From the NCBI GenBank assembly GCA_029532415.1, contig JAQOTA010000065.1:558001-622000 (forward strand): a stretch of DNA of 64,000 nt, written 5' to 3'. The stretch comes from Marasmius tenuissimus (lineage: Eukaryota; Basidiomycota; Agaricomycetes; Agaricales; Marasmiaceae). This document shows, piece after piece, positions 22,101-34,645 of the stretch. The first letter of the stretch is position 1. Each line of letters starts with the position of its first letter. A program made the translations under genes and the position numbers. Below the pieces are notes generated by a model, which was not told where the DNA came from, did no database searches, and saw only the letters and a list, made by a program, of their open reading frames with translations.

Positions 22101-23000
22101 CTTTTGTTGCATCACAATCTACTCGACCCTCTCGTAATCCTATTCACTCCTCACCATCAACTTCTATTCTCGTCATGACTACCACCTTCGACAAGATCAT
22201 CATCGAAGCCCTCGACACCAAGGAACGTTACCCCGGCTGGCTCATTAAAATCACCGACGTCCTCGATGAACTCCAAGTCCTCAAAATCGCCACTGGCGTT
22301 GAAACACGTCTGAACCCCATCATTAAAGCTAAAGGCGAATCGGACGATGCCTTCAAAGAACGCCAGAAGACGGAAGACGTCTCAATCCTAAATTGGGACA
22401 AGAAGGACAAGAAAGCCTCTCGAGCCATCCGTTTCCAACTGTCCAACACCTTGGTCAAACGTTTCGCCAACGCTCACACCTCATATCAGTTACTACAAGA
22501 AATCGCCGGCTACTTTAAGCCCCATGGCGCCTTAGGACCTGTAACGGTCAAAAGGAACATGGTCCAACTGCGCTACTCAGACGGCGACAACATGCAGAAA
22601 CATATCAACAAACTACAAGAATACTCCTTCGAACTCAATTCTCTCGGACACGACCTACCCAATGAGAAATTCAATTCCACACTTCTCTTATCTTTACCAG
22701 AGTCCTGGGACCCCGTTGTCTCCGGGCTCGACGATGCAGATCTTGGCAGATCTTCTAAATTAATTCATCGCTTACTTGCCGAGGCTGAACAACGTGCACA
22801 CAGATCCGGCAACTCCTCCTCATCTGCCCAAGCCTTCCAAACTCACTCCAACATCAATTCACGCTGACCCAAGCGCAAGGCCGGCAACCCTAACGTCATC
22901 TGCCACCACTGCGGCATCAAAGGCCATTATTCCAAACACTGTCTCAAACGGCAACGAGGAGATCCTCAGACCGAAGCCGGCAAAGCAGCTAGGAACCAAT

Positions 23001-23258
23001 TGTTGAATCCGGACTACCGGATATATGGACCGTTGTATCGGGCCGCATATATGCTTCAATCCTTTCACTATGATCTATGCTATTCCTAGTCACTCCTGTT
23101 ATAGAAGATACAGCCACCTCTGTATAGTATATAAGTAGCTCTGTATCTACATGCAATACCAGTACTTTTACTACTCTCGTTACTGCCTCTAAGCCTATCT
23201 CCAGGTGAGCTAGTCTGTCCCATGCTGCCACTGCGTGGGCAGGACATCTGCCTCAACA
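23001..23258 (+). repeat. 5' LTR of B3
   Basis: TGTTGAATCCGGACTACCGG...CTCAACA; TATATAAG at 23128-23135, splice donor GTGAGC at 23205. Confidence 0.97.
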
Positions 23259-23580
23259 GGTTATGGGCCCCGGTGCCCTGTCGATGTGCCCTGCGATGGC
23301 AGCTCTCTAGGATGTGCACCTTTATTGTGTGCTGCCTATGATGATGCGCTATTGTGGTCGTTGCACTCGATAACCATTGTGACTGCTTAATCGCTGTCGT
23401 GATGGACAGACCGTTAACACCGGTTCTGGACCTGTGAAGTCGACATCTTCATTGATGTTTGACGATGGTGGACTGTGTCCTCAACAACGATCGATGGCTA
23501 TCGCCGTTGACCGTGCAGTGATTTCTTTTATCATTGCCTATGATGATGAACCTATGCTGATCGTTGTTTTATTACTCCAG
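23205..23580 (+). other. Candidate leader intron of B3
   Basis: Donor CCAG|GTGAGC, branch-like CTGAT at 23556-23560, pyrimidine-rich tract, acceptor ACTCCAG at 23580, six bases before the gag ATG at 23587. 376 bp and containing the LTR end plus primer site. Confidence 0.6.
23259..23273 (+). promoter_or_regulatory. Primer binding site of B3 (half-tRNA iMet type)
   Basis: GGTTATGGGCCCCGG directly after the LTR. Confidence 0.78.
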
Positions 23581-23586
23581 ATCGCT

Positions 23587-26500
23587 ATGGCTCCTGTTAT
23601 GTCTACCCTTATCCCCACTGTTGAAGTCTTCAGCGGTGTCAACTGGCGCAAGTGGTCCAAGGGTCTTGGTACCTATGCCATGATCAACGAGTTCTACGAC
23701 CATTACACCAACGACGATCCTGAACCTACTGAACCCGACAAACCTAAAGAACCAGCAGAGCCCAAGTCAACTACTCGCACTGTCACTGTTGCTGCTACAA
23801 CTACAACTGAAGCGACTACGCGCACGGAGACGGTCTCTCCTACCGACGCTCAGATGCAGCAGTATGCTAGGGACTTGGAGCAGTATGCTAACGCTTTGGA
23901 GAGGTATGAAAAGGAGGTTCTCAGGTATGAGAAGGATAATCAACGTTGGAAGAAGTATGAATTCAAGGCCATGGGTGCACTACGTGCCACTACTACCATT
24001 GCCGTGCAGAGTATTATCGAGGATGATGATACGGCTTGGGGTGCTTGGGAGAAGATCAAGGCTTGTTATGGTCAACAGACTTCTGTGTCTGTTTGGGCTG
24101 ACTTCAAGTCGGTCATGGAGTTTCGTTTGTCCGGTGGTAACCCCGTTCCCGAGATTGCTAAACTCGAACTCCTATTTGGCCAGCTCACTGAAGCTCAGAT
24201 CGATCTTCCTACCCTCGTTAGAGCCATGCTCCTCCTCTCGATCATTCCACAGTCATGGGCCAACGCTCGTGAATTTGCTACCAATGGTAACTCGCCAGCT
24301 GAACTTACTTTCGAAGTGGCTCGTGATGCCGTCATTAACCACTACGAATCCCGAAAACCCGCTCCTCTCGCGTCGCGCATTTCTTCTGTCAAGAAGAAGG
24401 ACAAGGACCCGAAGTTTAACCAACAGTCTAATCCTCCTTCGTCGACGTCTAACAATAATAACCAATCTAAGAACGACAACAACCAGAAGAAGAAGAACAA
24501 CCGACGTGGCAGGAAGAAGAAGGGTGATTCTCAGGACAACAAGGGTGACTCCTCTCACAAGGGTCATTCTCATATCGCTTCCCTCTCTCATTTGTCCATC
24601 TCATCACCACCCATCGTTCCTGATACTCCATCTGTCGTACATCCCGCGGACCGATCCCGGGATCCACTCCACATGCAGCGTTTCTCCGGTGCTACCTCTG
24701 GTGGTACTGTTTTTGAGAATGCTCAGGCTGCTCGCAGTCTTGCCGATCGTCTTGGTGTCCCCAAGTATGCCCACGTCCTTGAACCTATGGAACAGGGATA
24801 TGCGGCTGCTTCCTCTTCCTCCCTCAAGCATCGTATTGATGGTCCCTTCTCCACTGCTCCACCTGCAAAGCGTGCTAAGAGCGTCGAGAAGGTTTACGAC
24901 CTCTATGATTCTTTTTATGAGGACTCCGACTCTGAGCGTGAGGATCGTATTGCGTTAAATGCTGTAAACGATTCTTTGCGAACGGAGATTGCGAGTGGAA
25001 GTGCCATGGACGTTGACAGCGAGATCGCAGATGCCGCTGGTTTTTCCGACGATGTTGAGTACGATTCGGTCTCCATCAGATCTGAGGAATCTGACGATGA
25101 CAGGCAAGTGCCTTATCTCAGTCTTTCTTCTAACACTGATACGAACCTACAGTGCGCCGCTTTATTAGCCGCTTCTAAACGTAGTAGTTCGGATATCGTG
25201 TCCCGTATGAAATTTGCGCAATTTATTGGTGATCACTTTGCCACATGTGCCAATTGTAAGGGAAAGAAGGCGACTGGAAACTCGCAAGAGTGGATCGTCG
25301 ATTCAGGTGCTTCATCGCACTTTACTTATGATCTCGAAGATTTTGCCGAGTACGAACCCATGAACAATGGACCGCAGCTAAACACTGCACAGAAGGACAA
25401 CCCTATCCAAATTAAAGGGAAAGGGACTGTGTTCATCTCTCATTCTGTTGAAGGATCTGACGGTCGTATGGAGGAACGCATTACGCGACTCTATCCTGTC
25501 TATTATGTTCCGCTCCTGTCAATTCGACTTCTCTCGCTTGGAGAATTCTTGCAAGGTGGTCTGCAAGTACGCGGATCGTCTAGCAAATTAGCTTTTTATC
25601 AAAAGGGTCGACGCCAGTCATTGGTATCTTACCCGCTTATGCCTGGTCAAACCATTTATTGGGTTAGCTCGCAGAAAGCCTCTGCTCGTAGCTTAATGGC
25701 CAAGTCAACGATGGATAAAGTTGACTACAAGGTTCTACACAGACGTTTCGGACATTGTTCAGACAAGGCTCTGGATAAAGCTCGGAAGCATACTAAGAAC
25801 TTCCCGGAATTCAACCGAAAACCGAAGAAAACCCGGTTATGCCGAGGATGTGCAGAAGGAAAGATGCACTCCAGATCGTTCCCTGACTCCACAACCCGTG
25901 CCTCGAAACCCTTCGAGAAAATCCACTCCGACCTCAAACAATTCCCCACTGAGTCGTACCACAAATATAAATGGTATATGTCGTTTGTCGACGACTGTAC
26001 TTCACATGGCTGGACAATGCTCATGCGACGCAAATCTGATTCTGTCAAGATGCTCCGTGACTTTATTGCTATGGTGAAGGTACAATTCGGTGTTGATATT
26101 AAGGAATGGATGTCCGATGGAGGGGGAGAGTACAAATCGGATGCCTTCGATGATGTACTAAAGGAGCACAGTATCAAAATTCTGACCAGCATTCCATATA
26201 CGCCAGAACAGAATGGTCGTGCAGAACGGTTCAATCGGACCATTGTCGAGAAAGCTCAAGCTCTTCGCTTTGATGCTTGTCTTCCACCTTCTTGGTGGGA
26301 ATTCTGTGTGTTGCACGCTGTTGCACTTCACGATCGGACGCCGTCCCAGCGTTTATGTTGGTTGACCCCGCATGAGAAGTTGCATGGCAGTGCACCGGAT
26401 GTTTCGGATCTTCGAGTCTTCGGATGTGCAGCGTATGCGTTTATTCCGGAAAAGCGTCGAGTTAACAAGTTATCTCCGCGTTCGGAACTGATGACCTTCA

Positions 26501-28788
26501 TTGGTTTTCAGGAAGGCATGAAAGGATATGTCTTTATGAAGATGTCCAATAATGCTATCTTCAAAAGCGCTACTGCTCTGTTCGATGAAAATTTGTTCCC
26601 GAAGTGTTCTGATAAGAAACCGCGTGGCTTTACCCCGGTGGGTGAAATCCCTGAAATACCGCCGGTATTGGGTGAAAATCCCAACTTCTCTTCGGATAGT
26701 GATGATGATTCGTCGGATGACGATCTTTATCCTCCCAAGAACCTTCCAAAGCGATCGGAATCTCCTCATGACGATGATGGGGAGGGTCCTGTACCTCAGG
26801 GTGAACGTCAACATCCTGATCCTGATCCTCCGTTCCAGCCTCCCAGGCCACCTACACCAGTAGGTGGTAAAGAGCAGTCTCCGCCGCCAAGGCGTTCAGG
26901 CAGGAAACGGACGGGTACTAAGCAACCTGATAACGTATTTGGTGAACAACGAGACCCAAATAATCCCTCGCGCATTGTGCGTGATGTGGAGAAAAATTCT
27001 ACATGGAGAGATGCCACGGGTGATAGAGAACCCATGGATCCACCTACTACTCGTAGGAGAGGCAGACCTAGAAAGGTTCCTGGGACTAATCGTGCCAGTC
27101 TGTCTACCATGTGTAACTCCAGGGGGAGTCAGCCCGATAGCTTAGTGCAACAATTATCCCAGGAAGGGGGAGTAGGTTTCGTGATTTATCTGTTAAATCG
27201 GGCAGTTCCCGTTCACGATGACCTCACCGATATGTCTAACGTTCGAGAGTGGACTCTCCGTGACATACTGAAGCTGCCTGCTGAGCAGCAGAGAGAATGG
27301 AAGGCTGCTTGCCGCGATGAACTAGAGGCTCTTCGCAAGCGCAAGGTCTTCGAATTGGTTGACCTACCGAAAGGTCGCAAGGCTGTCAAAAACAGATGGG
27401 TGTTTGACGTGAAGTCAGACGGTCGAAAGAAAGCTCGACTTGTTGCCAAGGGTTTCTCTCAGGTCGAAGGAGTCGACTTTGATGAGATCTTCTCACCAGT
27501 TGTGCGGTTTGAAACTGTACGGATGATGCTCGCACTTGCAGCTCTCAAAAACTGGCACATTCAGGCATTGGATGTGAAGAACGCCTTTCTTTATGGTGAA
27601 CTTAAAGAAGAGATCTATATGGATCAACCTGAAGGTTTCAAGGTTAAGGGTCAGGAAGGCAAAGTATATCGCCTTCGCCGTGCATTATATGGACTGAAGC
27701 AAGCCGCTCTTGAGTGGTGGCGTGCTCTCAGCTCGTCCATGGAAGTAATGGGCTTCAAACGCTTAACTTCCGATGCAGGTCTCTTCATCTGCAAAGATGG
27801 TGAGACTGGTGAAGAATGTATCGCTTTGATCTATGTCGACGATGCATTATTCCTTGGACCCAACAAAGCCTTTGTCGAAAAGAAGAAAGCCGAGTTTATG
27901 GCTCGTTGGGAATGCCGTGATCCTGGAGAAGTTAAAGAGTTCTTGCGCATGCGTATTCGTCGCAGAGGCCGCAAAATCCTTCTTGACCAGACTGAATACT
28001 TGAAGAAGGTCTTGAAGCGATTTGGCATGCAGAATGCAAAAGCAGCAGATACTCCTCTTCCTGCCGGCTATATTCCACAACCCAACGAAGGTCCTGTTGA
28101 TCCCGAACGTCGCGCTCAATATCAATCAGTGATTGGATCGCTTCTGTATATCATGCTTGGCACTCGTCCAGATATTGCCTACGCTGTTACAAAGCTTTCT
28201 CAATTCTCTGCTAATCCATCTGAGGATCATCTGAAGAAGGCGCTTTATATTTGTCGCTATCTTGCAGGAACTCCAGACTATGCATTGGTCTATGATGGAG
28301 CCTCTGACGGAGGTTTACTAGCATTCACTGATTCTGATTGGGCTGCTGATCCTATCAAGCGTCGGTCGATCACAGGCTATTTCTTCAAATTGGCAGGTGG
28401 CATCTTCTGTTGGCAATCACGCGCCCAGAAGACTGTTGCGCTTTCAACCACTGAAGCTGAATACATGGCGCTATCTGACTGTAGTCGTCAAGCTGTGTGG
28501 ATTTGACAGTTGCTCTCTGAACTTGGGATTGATATGACTCCTGTTCCCATATGTGGAAATAATCAAGGCTTGATTTTTATCGCCTCTAACCCAGTTCAAG
28601 AACGTCGCACCAAACACATTGATATTCGCTATCACTATATTCGCGAATGTGTTTCAGACCGCAAGGTCGATCTTTTCTTTATTGACGGTGCCTATAATCC
28701 TGCGGACATGTTTACCAAGAATTTGGGTCATGTCAAGTTCTCCGCTTTTAGAGAACATCTTGGACTTGAATTTTATTCGTCCGAATAG
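23587..28788 (+). CDS. B3 Gag-Pol polyprotein with a single in-frame TGA in RNase H
   Basis: Start chosen at ATG 23587 because the candidate splice acceptor lies just before it and the upstream codons are leader. 1639 codons are open, then TGA at 28504-28506, then 93 more codons to 28788. Domains by approximate residue: UBN2-like Gag 1-280; basic Asn/Lys/Arg tract 285-330 with no CCHC motif; protease DSGASSHF 572; integrase HRRFGH 717 to CRGC 751, acids at HSD 780, MSDGGGEY 843, EQNGRAE 873; RT from RWVFDV 1270, YVDD 1415; RNase H DSDWAAD 1581, TTEAEY 1621, GNNQG 1656, NPADMFTK 1705. The TGA falls in QAVWI-stop-QLLSELG; families A and D read R and K there. The third catalytic acid is Asn, as in B1. 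Confidence 0.93.
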
Positions 28789-28829
28789 ACGCTTCGTGCT
28801 CTACTTGTGCCGCACTTAGCGAGGGGGAG

Positions 28830-29087
28830 TGTTGAATCCGGACTACCGGATATATGGACCGTTGTATCGGGCCGCATATATGCTTCAATCCTTTCACTAT
28901 GATCTATGCTATTCCTAGTCACTCCTGTTATAGAAGATACAGCCACCTCTGTATAGTATATAAGTAGCTCTGTATCTACATGCAATACCAGTACTTTTAC
29001 TACTCTCGTTACTGCCTCTAAGCCTATCTCCAGGTGAGCTAGTCTGTCCCATGCTGCCACTGCGTGGGCAGGACCTCTGCCTCAACA
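28830..29087 (+). repeat. 3' LTR of B3
   Basis: 258 bp, preceded by the polypurine tract GCGAGGGGGAG (28819-28829). Confidence 0.97.
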
Positions 29088-32000
29088 CCAATCACACAAT
29101 TCACGTGCCAACGTCACTACTTCTCAATCAACTCCCGACTATGGATTTGCTGTCATCTCTAAAACTGACGAAGACACCGTTGCAGTCGCCCGCTCCGTGA
29201 CTTCCGTCCCTTGGCTTGCCGACACGGGCGCCACTCGCCATTTCTGCACTGATCGATCTTTATTCAGATCTTTCACACCCGCCAACGAAACTGTCTGCGG
29301 CTATACCGGAAAATCAACTATTAAGGAACACAGCACTGTATCCATCACCTTACGACACAAGAACGGCAAACACCATCAGATCGAACTTTGAAACACAGCT
29401 TACGTTCCTACTGCCAAATTTAATTTGATCTCGCTCACTCACCTTGCAGATGCCGGCGGTTCCCACATGTCGAAAGGAAAAGAACTTCGAATGTTCAAAT
29501 CTGACGGAACTCTAATGGGACACGGCATCATGATCAACCACCTCTATCACGTCCAGATCATGGATTCCAACTATTCCTCTACTGCTCTCGTTACCAACTC
29601 CGGCATTTCCCATTCAATGTGTGAATGGCACAACTCCCTTGCGCACATCAATGAGCAAGCGCTCAAGAAACTTGCTTCCCTCGATCTTATCAAAATCTCC
29701 GACCCAGGCACATCACTTCCTCTCACCAGCTGCGCCACGTGTATCACAGCAAAACAACATCACACCCCTCTTCCCAAAGAGTCCACATCCGATCACTCCA
29801 CCATCCAACCCAGTAATCTCGCATGTGTTGACATCTGGGATCCTGCCTGCACGACCGCTTTCAGTGGGTATAGTTATTCACTCAAAATCATAGATCACGT
29901 GACATGCTGGGACACATCAGAACCACTCAAATCAAAGAGTGATGCTCAACTCTGTGTGCAGCAGTACAAGTCCTGGATGGAGAACGCCTTGGGGAACAAG
30001 TTGAAGACCATCCACATTGACAATGCCAAGGAGCTAGCAGAATCAGGAGAATTCAAGAAATGGGCGAAGGACCACGGTATAACTCTCCAAACCACTGCCC
30101 CATACACTTCCGAGCAGAATGGTATTGCTGAACGAGCTCACAGAACCACTCTCGAGGCCGCACGCGCGATGATGAACCACGCTTCACTCCCACCTGTGTA
30201 CTGGAATCTTGCCGTAACTTACGCCAACTACATTCGCAACCGCGCGCCTACGAGAGCACTCAACAGTTCTACTCCCTTTTGAGCACTCTACAAACGTGAT
30301 CCCGACTACTCCACCATTCACCCATTTGGTTCTCCCTGCTACGTCCTGAAGGAGCCCGCCTCATCTATTGATAAGACACGTGCCAAATCTAACTCAGCCA
30401 TTTTTGTCGGACTCTCTGACAACATGAAATCTTATCTTTACATGCTCCCCAGCAGCCAGAAGGCACAATCCTCTCGTGATGTCATTTTTCCCATGGTCCC
30501 TGATGAACCTATACTCGTTCCAGGACCTAAGGGGGAGAGAGATACATCTGATCTAGATCCTTCCACTCAATCTTCACCACCTTCTACGCCCGCCGCAGCT
30601 CCTCGGATTCCATCTCCAACTCCAACTCCTTCCACTTCCAAGATCCCATCTACCACTCCTGTCCAACCATCGCATCCTACTCCATTTAGCACTCCTACCC
30701 CTCTTTCTCCACCAACTCTATCCTTCCCACAGACTCCAACCGAGATGACGGTACCTATCATCAGAACCCCAGCACCTAAACGCTTGACAAATGAGTTGAA
30801 GGGACTTCAGACTTCTTTTGGATTCGTCGACCACACCACTGCCACAGCTCCAGATCACACTACCACTCGCAGCACTATCCCAGATCCAGGATTCCAGCAT
30901 CTCAACTCCCCGAATCAGGCCAACCGTCCAGACGCATGGAGGACAACTGTGCCTGATCATTCACTTATTACCGACGAACCTGACGTTACTGCATACGCGA
31001 TGACAACTACACTTGACGAACCTATCCCTTCACCATCCTCACTTGCTGAAGCTCAAGCTAGCCCACATTGGCCCAAATGGCGCGAAGCCATGCTGAAGGA
31101 ACTCGCCACACTCCAGAAGAAAGGTACCTATATGTCAGCTCCACTCCCCACCGACTGAAAGACTGTTAAGTCAAAATGGGTATTCAAGTATAAGCCTGTG
31201 CAGGGAGGCAATGAGGAAATTTTCAAAGCTAGATTGGTTGCGCAGGGATATACTCAGCAACGCGATATAGATTTCAAAGACACATACGCTCCATCACTCC
31301 GACTCGAATCATTTCGCCTCTTCCTTTCCTTATCCGCATCTCTAGATCTCGAAATCCACTGCATGGACGCCGTAGGCGCTTATCTCAACGGCACACTCGA
31401 ACACGAGATCTACATGATTCAACCACCTGGCTTTAACGATGGCACCACCAATGTTTGGAAACTGCACAAGGCACTTTACGGCTTACGACAATCTGGAAAT
31501 GCTTGGCGCGGAGTTTACGAGACAGAACTCGCGAAGTTTGGCTTTCGTCCATTGAGTTCTCACCCTACCCTATTCATTTGCCAATATGCTGACGGTCTCA
31601 AATTCCTGGCTATTCACATCGACGACTTCGCTCTCGCCACCACCAAGCAACGCCTCATTCAGTCCAAACAAGCACTTGGCTCCTCCTTCGAGATGAACAA
31701 TCTGGGTGAAATCCGCGCTATGATCGGTTTTGAGATTTACCATGACCGCTCTAAACGCCTCATATACCTTTCACAGGCTAGCTATGTGCGGAAGATTGTT
31801 GACAGACTCGGACTCATCAACGCCAACACTGCTCCTACCCCACTTGACACTCATGTCAAACTTGCACCTCTTCCCGCTGGTGAAGCCGATCCCTCCATGG
31901 AGAACACTCCTTACCAACTCGCCATCGGTTCCCTCATGTACCTTGCTTTGGGGACCCATCTTGACATCGCTTTTGCTGTCACTCATCTATCCCAGTTCTC

Positions 32001-32583
32001 CTCCAATCCTTCCCAGGCACATTGGACTGCCGTCAAACGTGTATTTCGTTACATCAAAGGCACCGCCAATCTACAACTCACTTTAGGTGGCATCACATCT
32101 GATGATCGACTCATTGGCTTCTCCGATGCAGATTGGGCTGATAACCTTTCTGATCGCCGCTCCATGTCAGGTTTCCTATTCCATTACAGCAGACCGATCT
32201 CATGGTCAGCCAAGAAGCAGCCCACCATCTCTCTTTCCACCATGGAAGCCGAATACATGGCCATGACACATGCCACTCGCGAGGCCATCTGGCTCCGAGC
32301 CGTTCTTGCCGAACTCAGTTCTCCACAACCTGAACCCACCATTCTCCACGTCGACAACCAGGCAGCACTCGCTTTCACTCAGAACCAAGACCTTCATTCC
32401 CACACTAAGCACATCGCTATTCGCCACCACTTCTGCAGGGACTCCGTGAAGAATGGAGACATCGAACCTCGCTACATCCATACCAACTCCAACCTTGCCA
32501 ATATTTTCACCAAGGCTCTTTCAGCACCTCGTCACCTGGACCTCGTCTCACGACTCAACCTCGCTACCAGCGCTGAGGGGGAG

Positions 32584-32947
32584 AGTTGAATTACACACTA
32601 TATACACGACTTATGACCTCACTAACCCTAGGACCTATTGTACTATACAACCCTTGACCTCCGATCTGTACTATGTCATGCACAGTAGTTAATCTCCACT
32701 TTTACGATCTTACTTACTCATTTACTATGCCCTATGCCTCTATCTCCATTTCATCATATGTACTTACAGATTAGATATCTGGACTCCGTAGTTCACTCTA
32801 CAGTATATAAGCTCTCTCTCTCGTCCTGTATAATCATCATTCTACATTCCTCTCTTCTACATTGAGCCCTAGCTCCGACTTACTCTTCACTACTTGTCAA
32901 CTCCGCTCTTCCGGTAAACTTGATACTCTTCACTGTTACTCACGACT
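32584..32947 (+). repeat. 3' LTR of copia C
   Basis: 364 bp, AGTTGAATTAC...CTCACGACT; the polypurine tract TGAGGGGGAG lies just before it, and the pol stop codon is inside it. Confidence 0.9.
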
Positions 32948-32952
32948 GCAGC

Positions 32953-34645
32953 AACGTCAGCAGCGTGGGTATCAGCAGCAGACCAACACCCGTCCACCAC
33001 AGCAGCAGCAGCAGCAACGCCAATCTTCAAACCAGAACAAGGAAGAAGAAGAAGCAGCAGCAGTGTGGTACCTGCGGTGGTATCAACCAGCATCAGGGTT
33101 CCGGCAACGCCGGCAGTAACAGCGGTAACAATCGGTCTCATGGTCACTCCCATCTTGCGTCCTACGCATCCGTCGTCGCTTCCCCTCCTCCTGTTCGTCC
33201 TTATTCCTCGATCACTGACCGCAGGGAACGTATTGCGTTGAACGCAGTCAACAACTCCCTGCGCGCCGAGATTGCCAGTGCCCCTCCTAGCCGTGCTAGG
33301 GGATCACCGCCCCCAGCGCACTTCACTGGTCACTGGGACAAGTCTTGTGACAGCACTGTTGCTCCCGCTGTCAAGAAGAATCCGGCTGCCATGCAGTCCT
33401 TCACCGGCTTCAAGCCATCCGAGTCAGTATTTGATGATGTACGTGAAGCATGTTCACTTGCTGACAGACTTGGTGTCCCTAAGACGGCGCGGCATCTCAA
33501 ACCGTTCGAACAGATCGTCACGTCCGCCGCCAATCGTTCGCTCCAGGATCGTATCTCGAAGTCTGGTTCCTCATCCAAGCGAGTTCTGGAGGACGATTCG
33601 GAAGATGAAGGAGCCGGACGTCCTTCTCCTACTTCTTCTAAACGCTCTCGCAGTGTTGATCCTGATGAAGATGTAGAGATGGACTGGGGATCTGACAACG
33701 GTATGGAAGACATGACCTCTCTATTCGGTAATGATGTTGACAACGATATTGCCGAAGCTGCAGGGGTTGAGGACGTCCCGGATGACGTCTCTCTTGGATC
33801 GTTCCACGATGACAGGCAAGTACCATATCTTGACCTGCTTTCCCAAGCTGATGCAAACCTACAGCGCTGCTCTCAACTAGTTGGTATCAGTAGTGCGCGC
33901 GGTAGTCGTAGTGATCTGGAATCACTTGTAATTTTTTGCAATGCTATTTCCACCCACTTTGTGGGATGTACTCAATGTAAGGGAAAGAAAAGTGTGAACA
34001 ACGCACAGGGTTGGCTCCTTGATTCTGGTGCCTCCTCTCATTTCACGAATGATTTGAATGATTTCGCTGAATATGAATCGCTTGATGGTCCTATCGTAAA
34101 TACTGCGAATAAGGGCAACCCTATACAGATCAAGGGTAAAGGCACTGTCTTCATTAAGCATAACATTGAAGGACATGACGGGAAACTTACTGAGCGTGTT
34201 TCGCGTCTCTATCCTGTCTATTACATACCTCAATTGGACATACGTCTACTATCAATGGGAGAGTTCCTTCAAGATGGTCTATCAATTCGTGGAAACGCGA
34301 AGAAGTTAGCCTTCTACTCATCACAGCGACGACAGTCGCTTGTTTCCTACCCTCATATGCCTGGTCAAACCATTTATTGGGTACACTTGCGGAAAGCATC
34401 TGCTGAGGTTTTAATGGTCAAGTCGGTCGTTTATAACGTCGACTACGATATTGAGCATAGACGCTTTGGGCATCCGTCGGATAAAGCCCTGAATAAAGCT
34501 CGGAAACATACACAAGGTTTCCCACTTGACCTTAAAATGCCTACTAAGAAGACACCTCTGTGTCGTGGTTGTGCTGAAGGCAAGATGCATGAGAAATCGT
34601 TCCCCAACTCTACGACTAGAGCTTCTAAACCGTTTGAGCGCATAC
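32953..34645 (+). pseudogene. A2 Gag C-terminus, protease and first part of integrase
   Basis: Continues A2 after copia C in the Gln-rich region. A 2-bp deletion near 33041 (AACAAGGAAGAAG here, AACAACGGTAAGAAG in A4) shifts the frame. From there it is open: GHSHLASYAS motif, acidic linker, CTQCKGKK, protease (WLLDSGASSHF, about 34014), integrase zinc region (HRRFGH, CRGCAEGKM). It is cut at 34646 by copia D within the integrase catalytic start (PFERI | HSDLK) and resumes at 43822. Confidence 0.93.

Larger units (their letters stand above)
23001..29087 (+). mobile_element. Copia family B, copy B3 (full length, young)
   Basis: 258-bp LTRs differ at one base (23248 region, A versus C). Perfect CCAAT duplication (22996-23000, 29088-29092). 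Inserted between Gag zinc knuckle and protease of copia C. It is the best-preserved B copy. Confidence 0.97.
22175..32589 (+). pseudogene. Copia C Gag-Pol, one frame with four TGA codons, interrupted by B3
   Basis: Gag starts MTTTFDKIIIEALDTKERY at 22175. TGA at 22865-22867 precedes the zinc knuckle CHHCGIKGHYSKHC (about 22904-22945). B3 interrupts at 23001; the frame resumes in phase at 29093. Then protease (WLADTGATRHF, about 29210), TGA 29389-29391, integrase (HNSLAH...CATC; VDIWDP, HIDNAKE, EQNGIAE), TGA 30280-30282, a Pro/Ser/Thr-rich linker (30540-30780), TGA 31156-31158, RT (KARLVAQGYTQ, IHIDDFAL), RNase H (DADWAD, STMEAEY, VDNQAA, NIFTKAL). The final TGA at 32587-32589 lies inside the 3' LTR. 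No TAA or TAG breaks the frame. The RT box is HIDD. Confidence 0.93.
21725..32947 (+). mobile_element. Copia family C with nested B3
   Basis: LTRs of 362 and 364 bp flank a gag-pol frame and a nested B3. A 5-bp duplication GCAGC lies on each side (21720-21724, 32948-32952). Both LTRs start AGTTGAATTAC and end CGACT, so the element ends are AGT...ACT rather than TG...CA. LTR differences: five substitutions and one 2-bp indel. Confidence 0.93.

Noticed and set aside
3426..31158. TGA read as selenocysteine or as a reassigned sense codon throughout
   Set aside because: No selenoprotein context, no candidate insertion element, and true gene ends here (for example A4, gypsy gag) also use TGA. CpG decay is simpler; only the D and shared B cases are kept open as possible read-through.
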